A stretch of 64,000 nucleotides of DNA. It comes from Streptomyces sp. NBC_01241 (GTDB lineage: Bacteria > Actinomycetota > Actinomycetes > Streptomycetales > Streptomycetaceae). Where the stretch lies: NCBI RefSeq assembly GCF_041435435.1, contig NZ_CP108494.1:8590501-8654500 (forward strand), written 5' to 3'. The position numbers and the translations under genes were made by a program. The notes beneath the pieces are model-generated. The model worked only from the letters and a program-made list of their open reading frames with translations. It did no database searches and had not been told where the DNA came from. Below, one piece after another: positions 43,394-51,712 of the stretch (its first letter is position 1; each line of letters opens with the position of its first letter).

Positions 43394-43740
43394 TCAGCCC
43401 GCTTGAATCCTCGCCATGATGATCTCCGCGACGCGATAGGCGGTGACGTCGGTGGTGTCGACGACTTCGGCCTACCGATGGAGCCAGGACCGGGATCGCT
43501 GGTAGGCGGCAAGGTGGTCGAGACGCCGCCGGCGGGCGTCGATGCTCTCCGGCTCGGTGTCGGTGTGGATGCGTTCTTCCAGCGTGTGCCGGTCGGTGTC
43601 CAGCAGGGAGGGGGCACCGGGATGCCGGCTCGTGCCAAGGTGGAGTGGATCTCCTGCCAGTACTGCTCGATCAGAACCGTCTGGGTGACCACCAGAGTGC
43701 GCCCGCAAAATCGAGTACCTGTCGCGCGACTCATCACTCT
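43394..43740 (-). pseudogene. P-loop (AAA/kinase-like) ATPase, C-terminal relic
   Basis: Minus-strand pieces: TLVVTQTVLIEQYWQEIHSTLARAGIPV in one frame; then LLDTDRHTLEERIHTDTEPESIDARRRRLDHLAAYQRSRSWLHR in another, closed by an in-frame TAG near 43472; then AEVVDTTDVTAYRVAEIIMARIQAG to a TGA at 43394. This matches the lid and C-terminal part of small AAA/kinase-like P-loop proteins of actinomycetes. It has a frameshift, a nonsense codon and no P-loop, so it is dead. Confidence 0.7.
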
Positions 43741-43839
43741 TCCGACCCTGCTTGGATCACACTGCTTCCCGAACACCGGTCGGCTTCCGGGAAGCCCGTA
43801 GTCGAGTGACGGCCGGCGGGCGGAATGACTGCCGGGAAG

Positions 43840-44724
43840 TCACCGGATGTCGCGGAGGTTTTGGAGGACGGTGGGAAGGCGCGTACCGAGGGGTGTTCGT
43901 GGGGATCGGTTCTGGAGGCCGGCAGCGAGCTTCCGGATCGCGGGGAGTCGGGCGAGGAGCGCTTCCCCGGGGCAATTGGTGGCAAATCCGTCGCGGTGAC
44001 CGGAAATGGCATCGAATTGAGCAGAAGTGCCTTGGGTGTAGCGGCTCTTGTCGTTCGTCGATGTGAGCCGTACCTTGCTGGTCGGCTCGATTCCGCTCAG
44101 GCCGAGCTTCCAGGCGGCGAGGGCCGCGATCGCGTGTTCCATGGCCGGCGGTACGGGGGTGCCCTGTCCGAAGGTGCCGATCGCCGCGATCCCTGTGGTG
44201 CCGTGGTTGAAGCCGAGGGTGTGGGAACCGATGACGGGGCGGTCGGCACCGCCGGCACGGCCCTCGTAGATGTTGCCGCAGGTGTCGACGAGGAAGTTGT
44301 AGCCGAGGTCTCCCCAACTGCGGTCACGGGTCTGGCCTGTATACAGATTGCGCAAGGTGCGCGGGACATCGGCACAGTCGTAGCCGTTGGGGGTGTCGGT
44401 GTGATGAATGAAGACCGCCGTCACCTTGTCCGCGTAGTGGGCATGGGCGTCACGCCTGGTTTCGTCGGCCCGCCACTGCGTACGCGGCACGATGGCGGGC
44501 CGCGGTGCGCCACGGGGAAACGCCACCGAGGTGGCACCAAGGGCCGGGAACGGACGTGTGGAATCGGCAGTCGGTTCGGAAACCGATCCGGCCGGCCACA
44601 CGGATGGCGGTCTTCGCGGCATCGTCTCGCCGACAGTACCGGCCTTCGTCAAGCCGGGTGGCGCAACGAGGAGAGACACCGCCACGGGGGCCGTGACCCA
44701 CAGCGATGTTCGGAACAAACGCAC
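43840..44724 (-). CDS. Secreted PGRP-type N-acetylmuramoyl-L-alanine amidase
   Basis: 294 residues from GTG 44724 with AGAAGG eight bases upstream. A Sec signal (RLFRTSLWVTAPVAVSLLVAPPGLTKA) and a variable linker are followed by a peptidoglycan recognition/amidase domain: IVPRTQWRADE, VTAVFIHHTDTPNGYDCADVPRTLRNLYTGQTRDRSWGDLGYNFLVDTCGNIYEGRAGG, VIGSHTLGFNHGTTGIAAIGTFG, FDAISGHRDGFATNCPGEALLARLPAIR. Zinc ligands are the first His of FIHHTD, the His of GHRD and the Cys in NCPG. It cleaves the muramyl-alanine bond outside the cell. Confidence 0.93.
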   Translation of the reverse strand: MRLFRTSLWVTAPVAVSLLVAPPGLTKAGTVGETMPRRPPSVWPAGSVSEPTADSTRPFPALGATSVAFPRGAPRPAIVPRTQWRADETRRDAHAHYADKVTAVFIHHTDTPNGYDCADVPRTLRNLYTGQTRDRSWGDLGYNFLVDTCGNIYEGRAGGADRPVIGSHTLGFNHGTTGIAAIGTFGQGTPVPPAMEHAIAALAAWKLGLSGIEPTSKVRLTSTNDKSRYTQGTSAQFDAISGHRDGFATNCPGEALLARLPAIRKLAAGLQNRSPRTPLGTRLPTVLQNLRDIR

Positions 44725-45087
44725 AGGGAAAACCTTCTTCGTCTTTCGCCGGCAGGACGGCCGGAGCGCGTATGCCCACAGCTTCGCGGCGGGAGGTTCG
44801 CCGCGCGCGCCGGGATACTGCGGTCAGGCGAGGGTGCCGGTACTCCTGCCGCCTGCTGAAAGGGGCGATGAGGGGATGTGGCATGCACAGCGATCTCTGT
44901 CGCTTTCCCGCACCGCCGGTGGGACAGCGCGTGCCTTGCTGCCGCGTACCCGTACCGTGCAGCGCGGCATCCGGCCTGACGCCGCCGCGCCCATGTGGGG
45001 GACATGGCGGGTGACGTCCACTCCGTCGCCGGCCCCCTTCGAGCCGATCGGCTCGGATTCCGGGCGACGTCGAGCTCTCCGGGCTTC
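44725..45087. other. Intergenic region between the PGRP amidase and the molybdenum oxidase operon
   Basis: 363 bases. It holds the amidase promoter and the 3' flank of paoC. No terminator hairpin, RNA gene or conserved protein was recognised. Short repeats of CCGCCG type are ordinary for this base composition. Confidence 0.4.
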
Positions 45088-47232
45088 CTACGCCGTACGG
45101 TGCCGGGTCTCGTCCGCCGCGCACAGGACCCGGTCCGGGCGGATGGGCAGGTCCCGGTGGCGTGTCCCTGTGGCGTGCCACACCGCGTTGGCGATGGCGG
45201 CGGCGACACCCACGATGCCGATCTCGCCGATGCCCTTGATCCCGACCGGGTCGTCCGGGTCGGGATCGTCGACCCAGTCCGCCTCGATGAGCGGCACGTC
45301 GGCGTGTGTGGCGACGTGGTACCCGGCGAGGTCGGCGCCGATGTGGCCGCCGTCGGCCCGGTCCCTGACTGCCTCCTCATGGAGGGCCATGGACAGTCCC
45401 CAGGTCATTCCGCCGATGAGCTGGCTGCGGGCGGTGAGCGAGTTGACGATGGTGCCCGCGGCGTAGATGCCGAGCAGCCTGCGCACGCGTACCTCGCCGG
45501 TGGCGGTATCCACCGCGACCTCGGCGAACTGCGCTCCGAAGGTGTGCCGTTCCTTCTTCGCGAGGGCGCCGACGGCCTCGGTGGTGTCGGACCGGGCGGT
45601 GATCCCCTCCGGCGGAATCGCGCCTTCCCGGGCTGCCAATCGCTCCCGCAACTCATCCGCCGCGGCAGTCACCGCCCACGCCCAGGAGCGGGTGCCCATC
45701 GAGCCGCCGGCGAATATCGCCGGGCCGAGGTCGCTGTCCGCGATCCGTACCCGGATGCGGCCCGGATCCACCTCCAGCGCGTCCGCGGCGACCAGGGCCA
45801 TCGCCGTCCGTGCCCCGGTCCCGATGTCCGCCGCGTTGATCCGAACGGTGAAGGTCTGATCCGGCTCCGCGGTCACGGCCGCCGTGGACGGGGCGACTCC
45901 CGAGGGGTAGGTGGCCGCCGCCGTTCCGGTCCCGAGCAGCCAGCGCCCCTCACGGCGTACACCGGGACGAGGGTCCCGTTGTGCCCAGCCGAACCTGCGG
46001 GCGCCTTCCTCGAAACAGGTGAGCACGTTTCGGCTGCTGAACGGCAGCCGGGACACGGGACCCTTCTCCGGTTCGTTGCGTGCGCGCAGCGCGATCGGGT
46101 CCATGGCGCACTTCTCGGCCAGTTCGTCGAGGGCGGATTCGAGGGCGAAGGATCCAGGTGCCTCGCCCGGTGCGCGCATCCAGGCCGGAGTCGGCACGTC
46201 GAGCCGTACCAGTCGGTGAAGGGTGTGATGCGCGTCGGCGTCGTACATCACGCGGCCCAGCACGGCGCTCGACTCGATGAATTCATGCACGGTCGACGTA
46301 AGACTGTGCGCCCGGTGGTCGAAGGCGCGCAGCCGGCCGTCCGCGTCGGCGCCGAGCCTGATCCGCTGCGCCGTGGGGCTGCGGAATCCGACGAGGGAAA
46401 ACATCTGACGACGAGTCAAGACGACCCGGACCGGACGGTGGAGGACGGTCGTGGCCATCACGGCGGCCACCTGGTGCGGGCTCAGGCCCTTGGATCCGAA
46501 GCCGCCGCCGACGTGTTCGGACCGCACCCGTACGGAGGCCGGGTCGAGGGAGAAGAGCTGCGCGAGCTCGCTCGCCACCCAACTGCTGCCCTGGTTGGAG
46601 TCGAGGACGTCGAGCCGGCCGCCGTCCCAGCGAGCCGTCGCCGCATGCGGCTCCATCGGGTTGTGGTGCTCCTCCGGTGTGGTGTACTCCTCGTCCACGA
46701 CGACGGCGCAGGCGCCGAGTTGGGCCCTCAGGTTTCCCTTCTCCGTCTCGGCCTGGACCATCGGATTGTTCTCCGGCGTGTACGCACCGGGATGCCCGGC
46801 GCGGAACGCGACGTCGTGCGGCTCTTCGTCGTACCGGACCACCAGCGCCTCGGCGGCCTCCCTGGCCTGTTCGGACGTCTCGGCCACGACCAGTGCGACC
46901 GGCCAGCCCGCGAAGGGCACGCGGTCGTGCTGGAAGATCCCGAGGACCGGGTTCGGCCGACCCATCATGCCCACGTAGTCGGTGTCGACGCGCGGCGCGT
47001 TCCCGTGGCGCAGAACGGTGAGGACGCCGGGCATGGCCAGGACGGGGGCGTCCTCCACCGAACGGATGCGGCCACGGGCCACGGTCGACAACACCAGCCA
47101 GCCGTGGGCGAGTTCAGCGAAGCGGATCTCTCCGGCGTAGCGGGCCGCTCCGGTGACCTTGTCGCGGCCCTCCACTCGGGTATGGGCGGATCCGACGGAT
47201 CCCGTTACCGCTGCGATGGTCGTCGTGGTCAT
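45088..47232 (-). CDS. paoC: Molybdopterin-binding subunit of xanthine dehydrogenase-family aldehyde oxidase (PaoC type)
   Basis: 714 residues from ATG 47232. Xanthine dehydrogenase-family fold: RVEGRDKVTGAARYAGEIRF at the N-terminus; MGTRSWAWAVTAAADELRERL and GGGFGSKG, the latter binding the cofactor; EEYTTPEEHHNPMEPHAATARW; and the C-terminal GIKGIGEIGIVGVAAAIANAVWHATG, whose GE supplies the catalytic Glu. It hydroxylates aldehydes or N-heterocycles using water. Its start overlaps the FAD subunit stop (ATGA at 47229-47232). No signal peptide, so it should be cytoplasmic unless the small subunit carries it. Confidence 0.9.
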   Translation of the reverse strand: MTTTTIAAVTGSVGSAHTRVEGRDKVTGAARYAGEIRFAELAHGWLVLSTVARGRIRSVEDAPVLAMPGVLTVLRHGNAPRVDTDYVGMMGRPNPVLGIFQHDRVPFAGWPVALVVAETSEQAREAAEALVVRYDEEPHDVAFRAGHPGAYTPENNPMVQAETEKGNLRAQLGACAVVVDEEYTTPEEHHNPMEPHAATARWDGGRLDVLDSNQGSSWVASELAQLFSLDPASVRVRSEHVGGGFGSKGLSPHQVAAVMATTVLHRPVRVVLTRRQMFSLVGFRSPTAQRIRLGADADGRLRAFDHRAHSLTSTVHEFIESSAVLGRVMYDADAHHTLHRLVRLDVPTPAWMRAPGEAPGSFALESALDELAEKCAMDPIALRARNEPEKGPVSRLPFSSRNVLTCFEEGARRFGWAQRDPRPGVRREGRWLLGTGTAAATYPSGVAPSTAAVTAEPDQTFTVRINAADIGTGARTAMALVAADALEVDPGRIRVRIADSDLGPAIFAGGSMGTRSWAWAVTAAADELRERLAAREGAIPPEGITARSDTTEAVGALAKKERHTFGAQFAEVAVDTATGEVRVRRLLGIYAAGTIVNSLTARSQLIGGMTWGLSMALHEEAVRDRADGGHIGADLAGYHVATHADVPLIEADWVDDPDPDDPVGIKGIGEIGIVGVAAAIANAVWHATGTRHRDLPIRPDRVLCAADETRHRTA

Positions 47233-48221
47233 CGGGTGATCTCCTCGGCGAGTTCGGTCAGCACGGCCACGACGAGATTGCGCATCAGTGTCACCTTGTA
47301 TCCGTTCTCGGCAAGCACCTCTGCGGCCGCCAGCTCGGCATCCGCCGCGGCGGCGAACGCCTCCGCGCTCACCGGGCCGCCGGTCAGCACCCGTTCGGCC
47401 GCACGGGCCCGCCAAGGGCGGGACGCGACCGCCCCGAACGCGAGGCGCACTTCACGTACGACATCGTCCTCGACGTCGAGTGCGGCGGCGATCGAGCCGA
47501 TCGCGAACGCGTACGACGCGCGCTCGCGCACCTTCCGGTACCGGGAGCGGGCGGCAACCGGGGCCGGCGGCAGCGTGACGCCGGTAATCAGCGCGCCCGG
47601 CGGGAGCGCGGTCTCGATGTGCGGGGTGTCGCCCACGGGCAGATAGAACGCGGAGAGCGGCAACTCGTCCGGTCCCTGCGCCGATTCGTAGGAGACGACG
47701 GCGTCGAAGGCGGCGAGCGCGACTGCCATGTCCGACGGATGGGTGGCGATGCAGTGCCCGGAGGCGCCGAGGATCGCGTGGTTGCGGTGCTCGCCCATGA
47801 GGGCGGGGCACCCGCTGCCGGGAGCACGTTTGTTGCATGGCTTGCTGATGTCGGTGAAGTAGCCGCACCGGGTCCGCTGGAGCAGATTCCCGCCGACCGT
47901 GGCCATGTTGCGCAGCTGTCCCGAAGCGCCGGCCAGGACGGCCTGCGCCAGCGCCGGGTAGTGACGCCTCACATCGGGGTGGGCCGCGAGGTCGCTGTTG
48001 GTGACGGCCGCGCCCATGCGAAGCCCGCCCTCGTGAGTGAACTCGATCCTGTCGAGAGGGAGTTCGCGTACGTCGATGAGCAGCTCGGGCCTTTCCACGC
48101 CGGCCTTCATCAGGTCGACCAGGTTGGTGCCGCCGCCGAGGAAGCGGGCGCCGGGGCGGTCGCCGAGCAGGGCGACAGCCGTGGAGACGTCGAAGACGCG
48201 CTCGTAATCGAATTCCCTCAT
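47229..48221 (-). CDS. paoB: FAD-binding subunit with [4Fe-4S] motif (PaoB type)
   Basis: 330 residues. FAD site ARFLGGGTNLVDLMKAGVERP near 25-45 and the CO dehydrogenase flavoprotein core GASGQLRNMATVGGNLLQRTRCGYFTDISKPCNKRAPGSGCPAL. The four cysteines of that last segment match the extra [4Fe-4S] cluster known in E. coli PaoB, which most family members lack. C-terminal CO_deh_flav_C: VRLAFGAVASRPWRARAAERVLTGG. Start overlaps the 2Fe-2S subunit stop (ATGA at 48218-48221). Confidence 0.92.
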   Translation of the reverse strand: MREFDYERVFDVSTAVALLGDRPGARFLGGGTNLVDLMKAGVERPELLIDVRELPLDRIEFTHEGGLRMGAAVTNSDLAAHPDVRRHYPALAQAVLAGASGQLRNMATVGGNLLQRTRCGYFTDISKPCNKRAPGSGCPALMGEHRNHAILGASGHCIATHPSDMAVALAAFDAVVSYESAQGPDELPLSAFYLPVGDTPHIETALPPGALITGVTLPPAPVAARSRYRKVRERASYAFAIGSIAAALDVEDDVVREVRLAFGAVASRPWRARAAERVLTGGPVSAEAFAAAADAELAAAEVLAENGYKVTLMRNLVVAVLTELAEEITR

Positions 48222-48775
48222 GCCGCCGCCTCCTTGTCCTTTGCCCCGGTTGCCTCCGCCGCCCGCGCGACCGCCTGCACGATCGACACGTACGCGCCGC
48301 AGCGGCACAGATTGCCGCTCATCCGCTCGCGGATCTCCTCGGCGGTGAGCGCGGGCACCGCCGCTTCGGGCCGGACATCGTCGGTCACGGCGCTTGGCCA
48401 GCCCGCCGCGTGTTCCTCGATCACCGCGAGCGCCGAACAGATCTGCCCCGGTGTGCAATAACCGCACTGATAGCCGTCGAGATCGAGAAAGGCCTGCTGC
48501 ACCGGATGCAGCCGCTCGCCCTCGGCCACACCTTCGATGGTGGTGATCGCGCGCCCCTGGGCCGCGACCGCGAACTGAAGACAGGAAACGGCCCGGCGCC
48601 CGTCGAGCAGCACCGTACAGGCGCCGCACTGGCCCTGGTCACAGCCCTTCTTGGTACCGGTCAGATCGAGATGTTCGCGCAGGGCGTCGAGCAGGGTGGT
48701 GCGATGGTCGACGGACAGCGTGTACTTCTCGCCATTGATGTTCAAAGTGATGGCACTGGACGACGACGGGGCCAT
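48218..48775 (-). CDS. paoA: 2Fe-2S subunit (PaoA type)
   Basis: 185 residues from MAPSSSSAITLNINGEKY at 48775. Plant-ferredoxin-like cluster: GTKKGCDQGQCGACTVLLDGRRAVSC; second cluster in GYQCGYCTPGQICSALAVI ... MSGNLCRCGAYVSIVQAV. Both [2Fe-2S] sets are complete. It has only a short Ser-rich N-terminus and no twin-arginine signal, unlike E. coli PaoA (YagT), so the enzyme should stay in the cytosol. First gene of the operon, divergent from a TetR gene. Confidence 0.93.
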   Translation of the reverse strand: MAPSSSSAITLNINGEKYTLSVDHRTTLLDALREHLDLTGTKKGCDQGQCGACTVLLDGRRAVSCLQFAVAAQGRAITTIEGVAEGERLHPVQQAFLDLDGYQCGYCTPGQICSALAVIEEHAAGWPSAVTDDVRPEAAVPALTAEEIRERMSGNLCRCGAYVSIVQAVARAAEATGAKDKEAAA

Positions 48776-48923
48776 GATCAGCCTTCTTTCGCATTGCGGA
48801 TGCGCGTCGAACAAGACGATCCCGGCAGAGTGTCCGGGAGGGAGAGGGCGATGGTGAATGAACCAGTGACAAGGGCCGCCGGTCGGCCATACTGGCCGGA
48901 ATTGCCGCTACGGTACACGCAAA

Positions 48924-48937
48924 CGGACAGCTGTCCG
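48924..48937. promoter_or_regulatory. Palindromic operator 1 in the paoA/tetR divergent promoter
   Basis: CGGACAGCTGTCCG is a perfect 14-bp palindrome located 149 bases before paoA and 114 bases before the TetR gene. It is the same core as operator 2. Confidence 0.7.
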
Positions 48938-48953
48938 CCAAGCGTCGAACCTA

Positions 48954-48969
48954 GCGGACAGCTGTCCGC
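48954..48969. promoter_or_regulatory. Palindromic operator 2 in the paoA/tetR divergent promoter
   Basis: GCGGACAGCTGTCCGC is a perfect 16-bp palindrome. Its centre is 31 bp from the centre of operator 1, about three helical turns, so two TetR dimers would sit on the same face. A degraded third copy (CGGTTGTCCG) is near 48998-49007. Confidence 0.72.
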
Positions 48970-49050
48970 CCAGCAAGGACGGACTTGGCCGAGCGAACGG
49001 TTGTCCGCCCGGCAGGGCCGGACCTGGCCGCGATTCCGGAAGGAGGGCGA

Positions 49051-49662
49051 ATGCGGGAGGGCAAGCGCACGGCTCTGCGCCCGGACGCGCAACGGAATCG
49101 CGAGCGCATCCTGGAAGTCGCGCTGGCCGAGCTGACGAGGGCAGCGGACGCGCCGCTGAGCGTGATCGCGAAGAAGGCCGGCGTCGGGCAGGGAACGTTC
49201 TACCGGAACTTCCCCAACCGCGAGGCGCTGGTCCTGGAGGTCTACCGCTACGAGATGCAGCAGGTCGCCGACACCGCTGCCCAACTGCTCCGGACCCGCG
49301 CACCCGACCAGGCTCTGAGGGAGTGGATGGACGGCCTGGCCCAGTACGCCTTGGCCAAGGCGGGCCTGGCCGACGCGCTGCGCAGGGCCACCAGCTCGTA
49401 CGGCAGTCTGGCCCAGCTGGGCCACGGCCCGGTGAGCCGGGCGGTCACGCTCCTGCTGAACGCCAACGAGGAGGCCGGCACCATCCGCCCGGGGCTGACC
49501 CCCGACGATGTCGTGCTCGCCATTGCCGGACTCTGGCAGATCGACCCGCACAGCGACTGGCAGCCGCGAGCGACACGGCTGCTGGACCTCGTCATGGACG
49601 GGCTGCGGGCGGGGGCGCCGGGAGCGGGGGGACCGGCGGTGGGGGGCGCGGACAATCAGTGA
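49051..49662 (+). CDS. TetR-family regulator of the pao operon
   Basis: 203 residues from ATG 49051 with GGAAGGAGGG upstream. HTH: RERILEVALAELTRAADAPLSVIAKKAGVGQGTFYRNFPNREALVLEVYRYE. The C-terminal ligand domain includes LREWMDGLAQYALAKAGLADALRRATSSYGSLAQLGHGPVSRAVTLLLNANEEAGTIRPGLTPDDVVLAIAGLWQ, typical of the SbtR/TetR_C group. Divergent from paoABC with two palindromes between, so it most likely represses that operon and itself and is released by an aldehyde or its precursor. Confidence 0.92.
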   Translation: MREGKRTALRPDAQRNRERILEVALAELTRAADAPLSVIAKKAGVGQGTFYRNFPNREALVLEVYRYEMQQVADTAAQLLRTRAPDQALREWMDGLAQYALAKAGLADALRRATSSYGSLAQLGHGPVSRAVTLLLNANEEAGTIRPGLTPDDVVLAIAGLWQIDPHSDWQPRATRLLDLVMDGLRAGAPGAGGPAVGGADNQ

Positions 49663-49669
49663 GCGCTCG

Positions 49670-49688
49670 CCCACAGCGATGCTGTGGG
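49670..49688 (+). terminator. Hairpin after the pao-linked tetR
   Basis: CCCACAGC pairs perfectly with GCTGTGGG around GAT, starting 8 bases after the stop. The rest up to 49838 holds no gene. Confidence 0.55.
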
Positions 49689-49838
49689 GGCCGGGCGCCC
49701 GAGTCCGCTCGAGGGCGGCGGCGGTCACGGTATCCCTTCCCGCACTGGTCGGCGGTCCTCCAGGCAGTGACGAGGGGACGCCTCACCTGCGCGGGAGGGA
49801 TACGCCTTCGTCGTACGGGACTTCGTGGGCGAGGGGGT

Positions 49839-49876
49839 GCCCGGCCGGCGCCCTGTCAGGTGGGCGCCGGCCGGGC
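49839..49876 (-). terminator. Strong terminator of the maa-tetR operon
   Basis: GCCCGGCCGGCGCCC pairs perfectly with GGGCGCCGGCCGGGC (15-bp stem, 8-base loop), ending 4 bases from the stop of the minus-strand TetR gene. Confidence 0.8.
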
Positions 49877-49880
49877 GGTC

Positions 49881-50477
49881 TCATGTGGGTCGGCCGCCGT
49901 TGGTGTGGTCGGCCGACCCTCGTATCGCCGTGGGTTCCGCGGCAGTGAGCCGGGCGACGGCCTCGACGGTGAGGGCACGGTCGTGCGGCTCGGTGTCCAG
50001 AGCGCGGTGGATCGAGAGGCCCTCGATGAGGGCGTCGAGCTGGCGGGCGGTGGCGGGGGTGAAATGCCGCTCGAGAATCCGGCGACTCCGGCGCATCCAC
50101 TCCGTGGTGAGCCCACGGTAGGCGGGCTGCCGGGCAGCCAGCGTGTACAGCTCATGGGTGAGGACCAACTGGCGCTGGTCGCCGCCGGAGAGGTGGTGGA
50201 CGAGATCGATGACCGCTTCGCGTGCCTCGTCGGGGGTCGAGGCGGCGCCCAGACGCTGCTCGAAGGCATCGACGATGGTCGCGGCGAAGCGGGTGAACGC
50301 CTCGCGCAGCAGCTCGTCCATGTTCTGGAAGTGATACGTCATCGAGCCGAGCGGGACGCCTGCCCGGGCAGCGACCTTGCGGTGGGAGACGCCGGCGACG
50401 CCCTCGTCGGCGATGAGGCCGAGCGCCGCGTCGATGATGCGCTCGCGCCGTTCGGGATCAATGCGTCCGGTGGCCAC
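49881..50477 (-). CDS. TetR-family regulator
   Basis: 198 residues from GTG 50477 behind CCAGGAGGACCAGG. HTH: RRERIIDAALGLIADEGVAGVSHRKVAARAGVPLGSMTYHFQNMDELLREAFTRFA. The ligand domain (ELYTLAARQPAYRGLTTEWMRRSRRILERHF) is of the TetR_C group often near sugar or drug genes. It overlaps the 3' end of the maltose acetyltransferase gene by 20 bases, so it is translated from the same message. Confidence 0.9.
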   Translation of the reverse strand: MATGRIDPERRERIIDAALGLIADEGVAGVSHRKVAARAGVPLGSMTYHFQNMDELLREAFTRFAATIVDAFEQRLGAASTPDEAREAVIDLVHHLSGGDQRQLVLTHELYTLAARQPAYRGLTTEWMRRSRRILERHFTPATARQLDALIEGLSIHRALDTEPHDRALTVEAVARLTAAEPTAIRGSADHTNGGRPT

Positions 50478-51066
50478 CCTGGTCCTCCTGGATCGCGCGG
50501 ACGACTCGCGCCGGGTTGCCCACGGCAACGACGTTCGGGGGGATGTCCTTGGTGACGACGGCCCCGGCGCCGATGACACTGTTGTCCCCGATGGTGACTC
50601 CGGGCAGGACGATCACGCCGCCGCCGAGCCAGACATTGTCGCCGATGGTGATCGGCTGAGCGGCTTCCAGCTTGTCACGCCGTGGCTGTGGCTCGACGGG
50701 ATGGGTAGGGGTCAGCAGCTGCACGTTCGGACCGATCTGGCAGTCCTTGCCGATCCTGATCGGAGCGACGTCGAGTGCGGTGAGGTGGTAATTGACGAAG
50801 GTTCGCTCGCCGACGCTGATGTGGCTGCCATAGTCGACGAACAGGGGCGGCCTGATGCACACACCCGCACCGAGACCGCCGATGAGTTCCGCGAGCAACG
50901 GTTGCGCGTCATCAGGGTTTTGTAGATACGCGGCCTGATACTCGGTTGCCAGACGCAGCGCGCGCCGCTGTGCGCGCGTGTTCTCCGGGTCGTCGTCGAT
51001 GTAGAGGTCTCCGGAGAGCATGCGCTCGCGGTTCGTGCGGGGGTCCCCGTCGAAGTAGTCCTTCAT
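50458..51066 (-). CDS. maa: Maltose/galactoside O-acetyltransferase (left-handed beta-helix)
   Basis: 202 residues. N-terminal mac domain NRERMLSGDLYIDDDPE...RRALRLATEYQAAYL, then hexapeptide repeats from VCIRPPLFVDYGSHISVGERTFVNYHLTALDVAPIRIGKDCQIGPNVQLLTPTHPVEP (catalytic His in THPVEP-type segment) to ITIGDNVWLGGGVIVLPGVTIGDNSVIGAGAVVTKDIPPNVVAVGNPARVVR. It transfers acetyl from acetyl-CoA to maltose, glucose or galactosides. First gene of a two-gene operon with TetR. Confidence 0.93.
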   Translation of the reverse strand: MKDYFDGDPRTNRERMLSGDLYIDDDPENTRAQRRALRLATEYQAAYLQNPDDAQPLLAELIGGLGAGVCIRPPLFVDYGSHISVGERTFVNYHLTALDVAPIRIGKDCQIGPNVQLLTPTHPVEPQPRRDKLEAAQPITIGDNVWLGGGVIVLPGVTIGDNSVIGAGAVVTKDIPPNVVAVGNPARVVRAIQEDQGGHRTH

Positions 51067-51089
51067 GGGACGATCGTACCCACCACAGT

Positions 51090-51101
51090 GTACGTTCGTA
51101 C
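51090..51101. promoter_or_regulatory. Candidate TetR operator upstream of maa
   Basis: GTACG-TT-CGTAC palindrome, 24 bases upstream of the maa start. It is a likely autoregulation site for the TetR encoded in the same operon. Confidence 0.5.
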
Positions 51102-51261
51102 GCTTGGTCCTTACGGGCGTCGGACAGTAGGTGTCACCGGGTGACCATCCGTTCCGGGATTCACGGTAGGGCCCTCGTGGCCGGCCAGTTCCCAGAGCTG
51201 GTGCACAGCCTTTCGGTGCAGGTCAGCGGGTTGCTCACGGAGCGGGGTGTACTTTCGTTGC

Positions 51262-51702
51262 ATGGCCCCGCAAGACCTCGCCAACCTCGCGCACCTGCGC
51301 CGGGCCCGGGATCTGATCGATCGCGAGTACGCATGCCCGCTCGACGTTCCTGCGATGGCTCGCCACGCCCTCATGTCGCCGGCGCACTTCTCGCGGCAGT
51401 TTCGCGCCGGCTACGGGGAGACGCCGTACAACTACCTCATGACGCGCCGCATCGAGCGGGCGATGGCGCTGCTGCGCGCGGGAATGAGCGTGGCCGACGC
51501 GTGCATGGCGGTCGGCTGTACCTCCCTCGGCTCGTTCAGCTCGCGATTCACCGAGCTTCTGGGGGAGCCGCCGAGCGCGTACCGCATCGGGGAACACCAT
51601 GCTGTGACGGCGATGCCCGCATGCGTGGCGAAGGTACGCACCCGGCCGACCAGAGACGCATCGAGCAGGATTCGAGAAGCGGCCCGCGACAGCGCCGCCT
51701 AG
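51262..51702 (+). CDS. AraC-family regulator (DNA-binding domain only)
   Basis: 146 residues from ATG 51262; GTG 51247 is also in frame. Two-HTH AraC domain: RRARDLIDREYACPLDVPAMARHALMSPAHFSRQFRAGYGETPYNYLMTRRIERAMALLRAGMSVADACMAVGCTSLGSFSSRFTELLGEPPSAYR. There is no N-terminal cupin sensor, so it resembles the short regulators paired with VOC proteins. The following VOC gene starts 10 bases after its stop. Confidence 0.92.
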   Translation: MAPQDLANLAHLRRARDLIDREYACPLDVPAMARHALMSPAHFSRQFRAGYGETPYNYLMTRRIERAMALLRAGMSVADACMAVGCTSLGSFSSRFTELLGEPPSAYRIGEHHAVTAMPACVAKVRTRPTRDASSRIREAARDSAA

Positions 51703-51712
51703 CGTTGGCCGC

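Noticed and set aside
42661..43419. Plus-strand open frame of 252 codons
   Set aside because: It is antisense to DUF5988 and the kinase relic, has irregular composition (many Cys, Trp, Arg) and no family resemblance.
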